From positions 39,386-86,269 of the forward strand of contig DBXF01000061.1 of NCBI GenBank assembly GCA_002309295.1: a DNA stretch of 46,884 nt. Direction: 5' to 3'. Positions 31,476 through 40,916 of this stretch are shown one piece after another. The notes below the pieces were generated by a model. The model saw only the letters and a list, made by a program, of their open reading frames with translations, ran no database searches and had not been told where the DNA came from. Within the stretch, counting starts at the first letter, position 1, and each line of letters starts with the position of its first letter. The position numbers were made by a program, and so were the translations under genes. Origin of the DNA: Bacteroidales bacterium UBA1219 (GTDB taxonomy: Bacteria > Bacteroidota > Bacteroidia > Bacteroidales > P3).

Positions 31476-34400
31476 CTAACACAGCTTTGCAAACGGCTCT
31501 GCCCATGGCATCAAATCCCCATTTGAGACAGACTTGCTTCGGTCACCATATTCCATAGACATATCATGGGAGCGAGCATGCGTGAAACGTCTGTCGGAGG
31601 CTGTGAATTTGGCATTGTTGAAGAAATCCTCTATGTTCTGTCTGTTTCTCAAGTATTCTTTAATTGACTTTATCTCGCCAGGAGTGAGTTTTTTTGTTGA
31701 ACCCGTCAGTCCCTTAATAGAATACTGCAAATTGTCTGTATCATAATCATACTCTAAACGAACTATATAATTGAATCCAAAACTATCGTAGGGTTCATGA
31801 TATTCGACAATGACTTTGGAAGGACCAGCGGTTTTAGATACAGCTGACGGCATCGCGAAACTTGCCATTGACTCGTCCATCTCATCCTCGTTAGGCAAGG
31901 CCCCATCCTTCTGATACCGCTCTAACCATGTTGTGTAGGTTGCCTCGTTGATGTTTAATTTTGGCATTGGACTCGATTGTGCTTTTTTTCGGCCATTCTT
32001 CTTATTGCCATCCGTGTTGTCACTTTCATCGGCTTGAATAAATGAATTTTCTACATTTTGCACCTCATCCCATGAAAGTTCGTAAAGCAGATATACGAGA
32101 ATGTCTATTTTGTGCTCCAAAGAAATAGTATCGGATTGGGGTGTATTTTGTTTTGTTAGGAAGATGTTATTAACAAGTCTAACAATAGATTGATTTTGAA
32201 TGGATGTGGGAATGACAATGGGAAGTGGCTTTAATTTTTCGAGTTTAACTTGCGGGTAAACCCTACCAGCCTCTTTTACATCATTCTCATATATAAATCG
32301 AATGTATTTTGAATTAAGTATTCCGCATAGATATTCGTATGATATTATTGAACTGAATTCAACTTTTATGGTACCAGCCTGAATACTTCTCCCAAACCAT
32401 ATTCCCCTATAATCAATAGTAACAATAGGATATTGTGCTGTTTGACGCCATATTATTTTGGGGGCGATAGAAAAATACTCATCATTGAGAATAACACGTT
32501 CGTTTGTTCTCAATTTTATATTTCTGCGACAATAGCGTGTTGTTCTATCTTTAATAAAATAACTATTAATATCTTCACCTTTCCAATATTCAACATCTGA
32601 TACATCTTGTTGATTTCCTTCATAAAGCAAACGGGAACTTAAATCCGACTTGCCCTTCTCTTTCAACCCTACTTTTACTCTCTGATAATTAATTCCAGCA
32701 TCCTTGAAGGAAAGGATGGATTCTAAAGATATTTCATTGCATTTTTTTGTCCTAATTTTTTCGACGAAAATATTGTTCTGTGTTGAGTGATATAATTTTT
32801 GAGCTATTTTTTTGAATTTTATAGATGAGAGTGCAGTTTTTACATTCGACATTTTTGTCAAATCGACATATAGTAACGTGTCTCCTGATTTTTTTTGAGC
32901 TATCAATATAGCAACAGGCACAACAGCATCAAAAACATTTTCTCCTAAATCAAGAATTTGAAAAATTTTATTTTTCAGAATCAATCTTCGCAAATCTCCA
33001 TATCTGGGTTGTCTCAGAAAAGTATTTGGAGTAATGAAACAAAGAAGACCACGTGGTTCAAGTAAAGAGAACCCATGGTCGTAAAAATATTTATAAATAT
33101 CTTTAAATCCTTCTGATGTTTGTGGATATGTTTTTTTATATGTTGTGGTTAGATTGTCAATATTTGCACCATACGGCGGATTCCCAATTACAATGTCAAA
33201 ACCTTCGCGTCCATTCTCAAAAACATCTTTAAACCAAGTATGCCAAAGGAAAAATTCTTGATTTGCGGATACATCTATACTGTCGAGAGTGGCTTGCATT
33301 TCTGGGTTTGTCCCAATGCTGTTTGTTATCAGTGTTTTGACTTCATCATTTATTATTTTTCGCAGGTTCTCTTTTTTCTTATGGTCGCTTTCGTTAAAGT
33401 AGTCGTCTATCAGGCTGTGCAAACTTTGTTGGTTGGAACTGGCGTTTAAGAGAGTAAGCTGCACAGGACCGTTGCTTGTGCTTGTGGTGTAAATGGTGCT
33501 TAAATCAAAACCTTGGAAACTCTCTAGCAGACTATTGCCCTGCATAAATTTGTAGTCGAAATTGGGCAAAGGGGTTGGGGGCGTGTTTTCATCTACCTCC
33601 TCGTCAACCATAATACTAAGCCAGAAACGTAGTCTGGCAATATCTATTGCACCTTTTTCAATGTCAACGCCATAGATGTTGTTTTGGATAATCTCTTTTT
33701 TCAATTCAACTCGTTGGGTAGAAGACTCCAATTTTTCGCGCAATGCAACTAAGAGGTTGAGCAATCCCATGGGGAAAGCTCCCGAGCCAACGGCAGGGTC
33801 GCAAATCTTTACGTTTTTCAAAGCCTTCATTACGTCATCTGCAGGTACATCGCAAAAATCCCTGTCCTCCACAAATTTGCGTATGTTTTCGTCGCGGCAG
33901 TTTTTTATTTTGCTACAGAGGTAGGCAATTAATGACTCTTTGCACATATAGTTCACTATCTCTTTCGGAGTGTAGAAAGCACCTTTATCCTTGTTGTCCT
34001 CCAGCAAGTTTTCAAAAATCTTGCCCAGCATCTCTGGGTCCACGCCCATTTCGGCATCGTCGGGATCGTTTTCGTCTATTGTGAAATTATAGTGGTTGAA
34101 CAGGTCGAGTATTCCGCATTGCTTAAGCATTCTGTTCGCAGGTCGCAATGTGGTGTTTCCAAACTCGCGTTTATCGTCGCTGTTTTGCTTATTGTGGAAA
34201 AATTCCTCGGGCAGTTTTACATCCAAGTTGTCGCATCTGTCGTGTTCGAACAAACCGCCGTTCAAGAAGGGTACAGTTAGTTTTAAATTGTCGATAATGT
34301 CAGCCCCCTTCTTCCTGTTTTCATTGTTCAGTAGAAGATACACGACATTTTCGAGCGGTCCGTCGATAAAGTTTTCCCTCGACTTATCAGAAATTTGGGT

Positions 34401-35264
34401 GAACAAATCGAGAAGGAAGTTTGTAGTGGATTTCTCGTTTATTTTTAGACAGCCCTTTTTCTGCAAAAACTGAATAAACACAAGTCGTCCCATCAGTTTC
34501 TTAACATAATCGCGTACAGCTTTTGTGGCTTCTTTGTCGTCGTTATTAAATTCTGCGAGAAACCTTTGGTAGATGCCTGTAGTATCTGGTATGTTGACTT
34601 GCCCGTTTTTGGGGAATTCCACCCACTTGTTACCTTCCTTTACAATTCTTTTGCCGGTAATCCACTGCACAATATCGTCATATATTACTTTGTATTCCTT
34701 GAAAAATTCGTCGGAAAGAGCCTCTACATCGAAAACTTTGGTTATGGAGTCCAAAGTTCTGTTGCCAGAGTTCTGTAGGTCGAAAAAACGTTCGGCAATT
34801 GTTCGGCAAGAATATTCAGGGCCGCAAAGGTATGTGTAACGCTTGGCGGGGGAATCCTTTCTACGAACATCCTGTCTCTTCAACCAAGAGAGACGCCAAG
34901 TGCTTGCTTCGGGATTTGTGCTGTAGTTGCTATAATGGAAAACAATAAATGCTCCAGAGTAGGATAGGGTTATACTGCGTATGGTGTCTTGAATTTTTTG
35001 TCGAGAACGAGAAATATGACAGCGGTCGTTCAATATTACTTCCCAAACACTGATATCAACATTGTCTGTGTAGTATGTTCCATAATCGTAGATATGTTCT
35101 ATGTTGGCATTCCCGTTTCCATATTTTTGTACATAATCAGTGTTGGTAGGAGCTGCTTTTTTATCAAAGGGACCGAAAATGGGAGACAGTACATCTAAAA
35201 TACTGTCCATACCTTGGAAACTACTGCTGAAGTAGTTCTTGAAATCTTCTTTTGTCATTTTCAT
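31476..35264 (-). CDS. Eco57I-type adenine methylase/restriction protein
   Basis: 1262 residues. The central N6-adenine methylase has motif I near 488 (DPAVGSGAFPMGLLN) and catalytic motif IV near 692 (IVIGNPPYGANI), with KDKGAFYTPKEIVNYM, typical of Eco57I-type enzymes, before motif I. An N-terminal region of about 400 residues precedes it (GAFIVFHYSNYS, WRLSWLKRQ, EYSCRTIAERF); no clear PD-(D/E)xK nuclease is visible there. After motif IV comes the target-recognition part, and from about 1090 a charged linker and extra domain. It starts 2 bp after the helicase stop, so methylase and helicase form one unit. Visibly more A+T-rich than lysS or the sigma gene, which fits transfer. Confidence 0.9.
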   Translation of the reverse strand: MKMTKEDFKNYFSSSFQGMDSILDVLSPIFGPFDKKAAPTNTDYVQKYGNGNANIEHIYDYGTYYTDNVDISVWEVILNDRCHISRSRQKIQDTIRSITLSYSGAFIVFHYSNYSTNPEASTWRLSWLKRQDVRRKDSPAKRYTYLCGPEYSCRTIAERFFDLQNSGNRTLDSITKVFDVEALSDEFFKEYKVIYDDIVQWITGKRIVKEGNKWVEFPKNGQVNIPDTTGIYQRFLAEFNNDDKEATKAVRDYVKKLMGRLVFIQFLQKKGCLKINEKSTTNFLLDLFTQISDKSRENFIDGPLENVVYLLLNNENRKKGADIIDNLKLTVPFLNGGLFEHDRCDNLDVKLPEEFFHNKQNSDDKREFGNTTLRPANRMLKQCGILDLFNHYNFTIDENDPDDAEMGVDPEMLGKIFENLLEDNKDKGAFYTPKEIVNYMCKESLIAYLCSKIKNCRDENIRKFVEDRDFCDVPADDVMKALKNVKICDPAVGSGAFPMGLLNLLVALREKLESSTQRVELKKEIIQNNIYGVDIEKGAIDIARLRFWLSIMVDEEVDENTPPTPLPNFDYKFMQGNSLLESFQGFDLSTIYTTSTSNGPVQLTLLNASSNQQSLHSLIDDYFNESDHKKKENLRKIINDEVKTLITNSIGTNPEMQATLDSIDVSANQEFFLWHTWFKDVFENGREGFDIVIGNPPYGANIDNLTTTYKKTYPQTSEGFKDIYKYFYDHGFSLLEPRGLLCFITPNTFLRQPRYGDLRRLILKNKIFQILDLGENVFDAVVPVAILIAQKKSGDTLLYVDLTKMSNVKTALSSIKFKKIAQKLYHSTQNNIFVEKIRTKKCNEISLESILSFKDAGINYQRVKVGLKEKGKSDLSSRLLYEGNQQDVSDVEYWKGEDINSYFIKDRTTRYCRRNIKLRTNERVILNDEYFSIAPKIIWRQTAQYPIVTIDYRGIWFGRSIQAGTIKVEFSSIISYEYLCGILNSKYIRFIYENDVKEAGRVYPQVKLEKLKPLPIVIPTSIQNQSIVRLVNNIFLTKQNTPQSDTISLEHKIDILVYLLYELSWDEVQNVENSFIQADESDNTDGNKKNGRKKAQSSPMPKLNINEATYTTWLERYQKDGALPNEDEMDESMASFAMPSAVSKTAGPSKVIVEYHEPYDSFGFNYIVRLEYDYDTDNLQYSIKGLTGSTKKLTPGEIKSIKEYLRNRQNIEDFFNNAKFTASDRRFTHARSHDMSMEYGDRSKSVSNGDLMPWAEPFAKLC

Positions 35265-35266
35265 TG

Positions 35267-38200
35267 TTATTGTTTATTAAATGTTATAAAAATATCATTT
35301 GTGCCAATTTGGCGCTGGGCATTTTGGGCAACGTTTTTCAATTTGTTGTTGATGATGTCGACAACTTGTTGTTCTGTGAGAGGGGCTGTTAGTTGCGTGC
35401 TTTCTATTTCGCTTTGTATTTTTTTAATTAATATAGCTGCACTCCTGTCGCCACCGTCAATCAGTTGTCGTGCTGCCGCCAGGGTTGGTCTTACAGAATC
35501 AAACCTGTTATCCTTGGACCATAATGTTACCAGAATGCGTTTCGCATCGTTTATTATAGAATCATTTTTATTGGGTCGTGTTCTCTGTTGCATCAAATTT
35601 GCATATGCATCTTTAGCCATTTGTTCCAGTTGGTTGATATTGGTAGGTAATGCAACGGGTTGTGCGTTTGGTTGGCATTGGCAATGCTCTATTATTTCCT
35701 GCAACGACATATTGGTTGTTTCTGTAGCAGTATTATCAACGCTTACGTAGAAACTGTTCGATGCCGAGCTGTTGTTTACCACACAAAGCGTTTCGGCTGT
35801 GTTTTCACACATCTCGGTGGCGTTGGCCGCTATTTGCATAGGAGTGTTAAGAGCCATTATTTCATCGAATCTGGTTTCATTGTTTTGTTTGTAGTCCTTC
35901 AGTTCTTTCAAGTATTTTACTTGCCAGCTTGCAGGACCGGCAACTACAGTGTTGAAAGCTGCCGGCGAAAGAATTTCGCGTGGGTTGAAAACACGGTCGT
36001 CTTCGCCAAACTGCGTATGGAATGCCTGTAACTTGCGATATGCGTTTTCGATAAGATTGATTTGAGTGTTGCCTTGCGCCGAGGGGAAGAAGTTATAAAC
36101 AAACACGGCTTTCGACTTTGAGCCTATGCGGTTTACACGGCCAATGCGTTGAATCAGGCGGGCGGCGTTCCACGGCGAATCGTAGTTGAGTATTGCATTG
36201 GCTCGGTGCAAGCTAACACCTTCGGCAAGTACCTCGGTGGTAACAATAATGTCGTAATCGTCTTTTTGCTGGCCGTTATAGTTTGCATCAAAGTTTTCAC
36301 GAATGACATCTTTCATTGAATCGCGATTAGTCGCTGTTATTTCCAAAACTCGATAATTTAGTTTTCGTGCAGTTTGTGTTATTTTCTTTGCGGTTGGTAT
36401 TGCTTCGGTAAAGATAACTAGTTTTGTCTTGTCATCTGTGAGTTGTGAATAGAGTTGTTGCAGGTTTTCCAATACTTCAGCCGTCTCTTTTTCTTTTTCA
36501 GGATGTTCCTTCAAATAAGCTTGAGTTTGAGTCAAGAAATGTTTCAATCTTTGTCTGTCGCTACTCATTAAAATTGGTAATTGTTGCTCAAACTTGTCAT
36601 GTTTGGGGTCTTCGGTGTTCGCCTGCCATCGTTGCAACAAAGTGTCGATGATTTGCTTGTCTGTCTGTAAATCATTGATATAGTTTTGGTCAAAGTCAGC
36701 GCGACGGTATTCAGCGTTTTGTCCTTTGTTGTTTTTATTGTTGGGCAAAGATTTGATTTTGTTGCGTAACTCCACATAAGCACTTTGTCGGTTGGTGGCG
36801 TGGTTGGCGATAATGGCATTAACATCCAGTTGCGGGCAGATGAATATTGCATCATCGTTCCACATATCAATCATGTTCTTAGTATATCTGCCAAGATTCT
36901 CCAAAGATTCCTTGAACGCATCGAAACTACTTTCCAAACGTTTTATAAGAAGCAGCTTCATAATTTTTGCCAAACGGTCGGATGTCGTTTGTACATCCAT
37001 GTTTCTCCCTTGGTAACGCTGGCGATGTTGAGGATCCGTTAGCCGTGCTATAGCACTATATCTGTGATATCCAATGCCGTTGGTATTTTGTGTGGGGTCT
37101 ATGATGTCAACAGAATCGGAAAAGAGTTGTGCCAACGTTGTTGACATATTATAGGTTAATATATTGGGTCCGACTGTGGTTGGAAATGATATTGTTCCAG
37201 GGTAACTGTTTACTATGTCGGTGCGCGTGCGGCGAACTATTATTTCGTTCAAAATTGTGTCGCGAATGTCGTTTGACAAGTCGATTAATTTTTGTCGGTC
37301 GGCTATTGGATCGACAATCTCTTTGTATTTCTTTTTTACATCGGCAAAATAGCTTGAAAAATCGCATCCTGTTATTCGGGTAAATTGGGAATGCGTCGGT
37401 GTAGGTACAAATAAGCTAATTTGGTTTTGAAGTTCTTCTGGTCTGTTGTTTTGTGGTGTTGCCGAAATCAAACCAACATATGGGCTAAAACCTGTGATAC
37501 TTCGGATGTTCTTAATCAATGTATCTAAAGAGTTGTACATCAAAGTGCCTTTGTTGCGGAAACGATGACTTTCATCAATTACAATAAAACCATAATTTTT
37601 GTCTTTCTTGAATGCGATTTCGCTTTCCTCATCTTCCAAGTCTTCAACGAATGAATCTAATATTCCATATGAAACTATATCAGTATAATTTTTCATACAG
37701 AAAGAGGGGTTGCCCTTGTCCAGTTCATCAATGGTTTCTTCCCAATTTGGTATCACGGCAGGTGGCACAATGAGTAGCACATTGTTGTAATCGTCATTGT
37801 TCTTTTTTATGTTTTCCAAATAATAACGAATCACCAAAGTGGCAACAATCGTTTTTCCAAGTCCAACTACATCTGCTAACATAAAGCCGCCCATTTTAAG
37901 CATTATGTTGTAACACATTTTAACGGCATCCAATTGATAGAGTTGGGAATTGTATTTTGTGTTTTCTAAATAATTTAAAAGAGTGATGTCCATACCGTTA
38001 TCGGTTCCCAAACTATTTTGCAGAAGCCATATATACACCTCGTATGGGGTAAGAACGTTAGGTTGGACGGGTTGCACTCCAATAGAGGGTTGTGGTTTGC
38101 CACTCGATAGTATCTTAATGAACTCACCTGTCCATGGAACGCTGTTTTGCCATTTTTCATCAAACCATGTCAAATGCGATTTGCTGGAAATGAAGGGGGA

Positions 38201-38752
38201 TGGTGTTGCAGCAACTCTTGTGGCATCAGTTTCGAGATAATTTAGTTCGGCATTTTCTTCCAATCCTTTCTGTGTAAAATTAGAACTGCCTATAATGCCG
38301 TGGGCAAAACTTTCTATTCCGCTACCAAGAAAGATGTAGCATTTGGCGTGAAGGAATTGTTTTTCTTCGCCTTGGCCATATACGTGCACCAAAAGTTGGG
38401 AGTTTTCCTCGTCGTCCGGATTCATGTGTTCGGATAATAACTCTACAACATCTTTGTATTCGTCATGCATTTTGGCCACATCTCGTTGGATATAAAAGTC
38501 GGGGAATTTCTCGCTGTTTGCCTCCTCGGTTAGCATGTATGAACGTATTGCGGGCTCTTGTCCAATTAACAAATAAAATTTCCCGTCCCTCTCAAAAAAA
38601 TCTTTTAGTTCGTTATAAATAAGTTTCGTTCCTGGCAGGTCCCAATATCCTGTTGCTATTTTTAATACGTCGCAACGTTTATCACTAAGGAGCTGTTTTA
38701 CATAATCAACCAAAGTGAATCTGCTGCTGTTGTCTAATAAAGTATTGTTCAT
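35267..38752 (-). CDS. PLD (HKD)-SNF2 helicase
   Basis: 1161 residues. Residues 1-200 form a phospholipase D-like nuclease unit with a single HKD half-site: FLHAKCYIFLGSG (His135, Lys137) and GIIGSSNFTQKGLEENAEL. Residues about 265-960 are a superfamily 2 SNF2/RapA-like helicase: YQLDAV, MLADVVGLGKT (Walker A, 297-301), VIDESHRFRN (393-400), GLISATPQNN, IVTTEVLAEGVSLHRA and LIQRIGRVNRIGS (motif VI, near 865). PLD-helicases paired with large methylases occur in restriction-like defence loci. A single HKD site implies a dimeric nuclease. First gene of the operon, about 35 bp after its promoter. Confidence 0.93.
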   Translation of the reverse strand: MNNTLLDNSSRFTLVDYVKQLLSDKRCDVLKIATGYWDLPGTKLIYNELKDFFERDGKFYLLIGQEPAIRSYMLTEEANSEKFPDFYIQRDVAKMHDEYKDVVELLSEHMNPDDEENSQLLVHVYGQGEEKQFLHAKCYIFLGSGIESFAHGIIGSSNFTQKGLEENAELNYLETDATRVAATPSPFISSKSHLTWFDEKWQNSVPWTGEFIKILSSGKPQPSIGVQPVQPNVLTPYEVYIWLLQNSLGTDNGMDITLLNYLENTKYNSQLYQLDAVKMCYNIMLKMGGFMLADVVGLGKTIVATLVIRYYLENIKKNNDDYNNVLLIVPPAVIPNWEETIDELDKGNPSFCMKNYTDIVSYGILDSFVEDLEDEESEIAFKKDKNYGFIVIDESHRFRNKGTLMYNSLDTLIKNIRSITGFSPYVGLISATPQNNRPEELQNQISLFVPTPTHSQFTRITGCDFSSYFADVKKKYKEIVDPIADRQKLIDLSNDIRDTILNEIIVRRTRTDIVNSYPGTISFPTTVGPNILTYNMSTTLAQLFSDSVDIIDPTQNTNGIGYHRYSAIARLTDPQHRQRYQGRNMDVQTTSDRLAKIMKLLLIKRLESSFDAFKESLENLGRYTKNMIDMWNDDAIFICPQLDVNAIIANHATNRQSAYVELRNKIKSLPNNKNNKGQNAEYRRADFDQNYINDLQTDKQIIDTLLQRWQANTEDPKHDKFEQQLPILMSSDRQRLKHFLTQTQAYLKEHPEKEKETAEVLENLQQLYSQLTDDKTKLVIFTEAIPTAKKITQTARKLNYRVLEITATNRDSMKDVIRENFDANYNGQQKDDYDIIVTTEVLAEGVSLHRANAILNYDSPWNAARLIQRIGRVNRIGSKSKAVFVYNFFPSAQGNTQINLIENAYRKLQAFHTQFGEDDRVFNPREILSPAAFNTVVAGPASWQVKYLKELKDYKQNNETRFDEIMALNTPMQIAANATEMCENTAETLCVVNNSSASNSFYVSVDNTATETTNMSLQEIIEHCQCQPNAQPVALPTNINQLEQMAKDAYANLMQQRTRPNKNDSIINDAKRILVTLWSKDNRFDSVRPTLAAARQLIDGGDRSAAILIKKIQSEIESTQLTAPLTEQQVVDIINNKLKNVAQNAQRQIGTNDIFITFNKQ

Positions 38753-38790
38753 TTGCTGTGTATTATAAAATTGAATGTTTTTTCAATCTG

Positions 38791-38829
38791 CAAATATACG
38801 AAAAAAATCCGAATCCGCAAACATTGTTT
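38791..38829 (-). promoter_or_regulatory. Promoter of the restriction operon with AAACA-N-TGTTT palindrome
   Basis: On the minus strand, TTTG (38821-38818), 19 bp and TATATTTG (38798-38791) are an exact fit. The palindrome AAACATTGTTT (38819-38829) overlaps the -33 box. The whole region is nearly identical to 39792-39830 in front of the next gene upstream. Confidence 0.85.
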
Positions 38830-38895
38830 TCAACGTAAAATATAATTGCGGATTCGGGTGTTATCCTCAATCTCACCCCCTCGGCTAATCCCCCA

Positions 38896-39645
38896 TCACT
38901 CCGTGTCACCCTTGTCGTTTCTTTCGGCCAAGTGTTCGGCGATGGCGAAGAAGGGGTTGTTGAACATAGCGGAGCCGGGGATGGAGTCGCGTCCGCCGAT
39001 GGGTTTGAGGATGGCCTCAACGTCGGCGTTGAACTCCGTCATAAAGACGGCGGCGGTTTCGTGCGGCTCGGTGATGTCGTTCATGATTTTGGTGCATAAC
39101 TCCGGTAGTATGCGGCGGAGACCCTCGAATGAGAGCTGCTGCGGGGTGTAGAGAAGCTCGGTGAGTATCTGGATGTACTCGTCGTCGGAGAGACGGGTTT
39201 TCTTATTGGTCGTGGAGGTTTCGTTGCCTTCGTTGTCGAAAAGTTTCACGCGGAACCCGTAGCAGTAGATGAAGTCGTCGAAGTGCACGTCGGTGAGGTC
39301 GGCGTACTCGTAAGGATCGTAGATGTATGAACTCAAATCGATTTGCAGGCTGTGGATCACCTCACGGCGTTCCTCGTCGGCTTCGGCTTCGCTCAGGCCC
39401 TTTTCTTCATTTTCCTTGATTGCTTTTTGAATGCAATCGACGTCCTCCTGCGAGAGACGGATGTAGCTATCATCTTCAACCTCCGGGACTAGGTACCAGC
39501 AGTGGTAGTACTTCTGACGTTCCTTCTTTTCGAGGAATTCGCGTGCTTGTTGTTGGCACCACTGGCGGCGCTCCTGTTTCGTAGCCTGGATGGCGTTGTA
39601 CATCTCCTTGTCAGAGTAATCTTTGTCGTTAATTGTGAAAGACAT
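38896..39645 (-). CDS. Unknown acidic protein (249 aa) upstream of the restriction operon
   Basis: No recognised family. The protein is strongly acidic and soluble: a basic helical start (ATKQERRQWCQQQAREFLEKK), a Tyr/Trp patch (YYHCWYLVPEVEDDSYIRLS), an Asp/Tyr-rich middle (IYDPYEYADLTDVHFDDF) and a helical end with HETAAVFMTEFNADVEAIL. It has its own promoter (39792-39822), almost identical to that of the restriction operon 143 bp downstream of its stop. A shared regulator is therefore likely, and the protein could be that regulator, an anti-restriction factor or an immunity component. None of these is shown by sequence. Confidence 0.72.
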   Translation of the reverse strand: MSFTINDKDYSDKEMYNAIQATKQERRQWCQQQAREFLEKKERQKYYHCWYLVPEVEDDSYIRLSQEDVDCIQKAIKENEEKGLSEAEADEERREVIHSLQIDLSSYIYDPYEYADLTDVHFDDFIYCYGFRVKLFDNEGNETSTTNKKTRLSDDEYIQILTELLYTPQQLSFEGLRRILPELCTKIMNDITEPHETAAVFMTEFNADVEAILKPIGGRDSIPGSAMFNNPFFAIAEHLAERNDKGDTE

Positions 39646-39791
39646 AATGTTATTGTTTTTTGTGGTTATTAATAATTCATTTTATTCGTAATAATGCTTA
39701 ATTGATAAATCAAGTAATCAATCTGTTAGATTTGTATCAGTGGTGTCCTGAAATGTTTTTATAAATCCTATTTTCTTTCTTTTTGTCATTG

Positions 39792-39830
39792 CAAATATAA
39801 TAAAAAATTCCGAAACGGCAAACACTGTTT
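39792..39830 (-). promoter_or_regulatory. Promoter of the 249-aa gene with AAACA-N-TGTTT palindrome
   Basis: On the minus strand, TTTG (39822-39819), 19 bp and TATATTTG (39799-39792). The palindrome AAACACTGTTT (39820-39830) overlaps the -33 box exactly as at 38819-38829. The leader before the start codon is about 140 nt. The remainder of the gap up to 39993 shows no gene. Confidence 0.85.
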
Positions 39831-39993
39831 AACATTTTTTTTGCCGATTTCCGTTCGGATTTCACCCCACACAATATCCCGCACGTTTCATCGTTACCTG
39901 TTTCCAAAATAATCTGAAAAAGTTTTGTCGTAAGCACTTTTTGGTGTATTATTGCCGTTGAAACGAAAAATCATTTTTTTTAGCCAATCGTCT

Positions 39994-40806
39994 ATGAAAC
40001 ACAAACTTATCATCATTCCGGATATCCACGGCCGAAGCTTTTGGCGCGACGCCGTTCCTTTTGTCGAACAGGGCGCTCCCGCCGTCTTCCTCGGCGACTA
40101 CACCGATCCCTACGACTACGAGGGCATCACGGTGGAGAACGCCGTGGCCAATTTCCGAGACCTCCTCGACTTCGCCCGCCTTTACTCCGACCGCGTCACC
40201 CTGCTGCTGGGCAACCACGACCTCTCTTATTTTGGCCACAACAAAGGGCTTTGGTATGTCAACGCCGGCCGTTACAACAAGCAATGGGAGGCGTCGTGGC
40301 GATGGCTTTTCAACGACAACGCCGACCTTTTCGCCCTCTGCACCCTGCGCACCGTGCGCGGCCGACGCTATCTGCTCACCCACGCCGGAGTGCATCCCGA
40401 ATGGACAGAGGCGCTGAAGACCTTCAACGACATCGACCGCACCGACCTCGTCGTCGTCGCCGAAAGGCTCGAAAGCATGTTCCAAGAGTCGTTGCATAGC
40501 AGCACGCAGACCGATTTGATGATGTTCCTCTCGATGGTGGGATATATGCGTGGCGGCGAATATGTTGTCGGCTCGCCCGTGTGGGCCGACTGCCACGAGT
40601 TCGACGATGTGGAATTCCCCGGCGTGGCGCAGATTTTCGGACACTCGCAGCAGGTGACTATACATTCTACGGAAAGTGGAGTGGAAATCATTCCCGGCAA
40701 GGCCCGCGTTAGGCACAACAACTACTGCGTCGACTGCCACCGCTGCTTTTTCCTCGACGGCAACGGCCAGCTGCGCTATCTCGACAACAATGAGAAAGTT
40801 GAATAG
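39994..40806 (+). CDS. Calcineurin-like metallophosphoesterase
   Basis: 270 residues from the ATG at 39994 (MKHKLIIIPDIHG); the frame is open upstream to 39952, but homologous proteins start near this Met. All metal-binding motifs are present: PDIHGR (DxH), FLGDYTDPYDYEG (GDxxD variant), LLGNHDLSYF (GNHD), THAGVHPEW and FGHSQQ. This is the PPP-type phosphoesterase layout; substrates may be phosphoproteins or dinucleotides. A Cys/His tail (NNYCVDCHRCFF) near the end is unusual. It is convergent with the genes beyond, and its stop lies 5 bp before the left 51-bp repeat. Confidence 0.9.
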   Translation: MKHKLIIIPDIHGRSFWRDAVPFVEQGAPAVFLGDYTDPYDYEGITVENAVANFRDLLDFARLYSDRVTLLLGNHDLSYFGHNKGLWYVNAGRYNKQWEASWRWLFNDNADLFALCTLRTVRGRRYLLTHAGVHPEWTEALKTFNDIDRTDLVVVAERLESMFQESLHSSTQTDLMMFLSMVGYMRGGEYVVGSPVWADCHEFDDVEFPGVAQIFGHSQQVTIHSTESGVEIIPGKARVRHNNYCVDCHRCFFLDGNGQLRYLDNNEKVE

Positions 40807-40811
40807 AAACT

Positions 40812-40862
40812 AATCGAAGAACCGCCAAATCACGCCCCATTGCACGGTGAAATCCTGTCCGG
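40812..40862. repeat. 51-bp direct repeat, left copy
   Basis: Identical over 51 bp to 44352-44402, exactly 3540 bp apart. It is a copy of the last 16-17 codons of the porin gene (minus frame ...FTVQWGVIWRFFD). The left copy is followed by TAG on the minus strand, the right copy by TGA. Confidence 0.95.
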
Positions 40863-40916
40863 TTGTTGAAATTATGTGTTTCCTACATTTTTAGTGAAGA
40901 AATTGTTAATCACGAT

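Noticed and set aside
31476..38752. Assigning the locus to DISARM or BREX
   Set aside because: A PLD domain, helicase and methylase are present, but there is no DUF1998 protein, no separate DISARM helicase, and no BREX phosphatase or ATPase genes.
39737..39937. 66-codon minus-strand frame upstream of the 249-aa gene
   Set aside because: It spans the consensus promoter at 39792-39822, so its start would lie upstream of the transcription start; the sequence is low-complexity.
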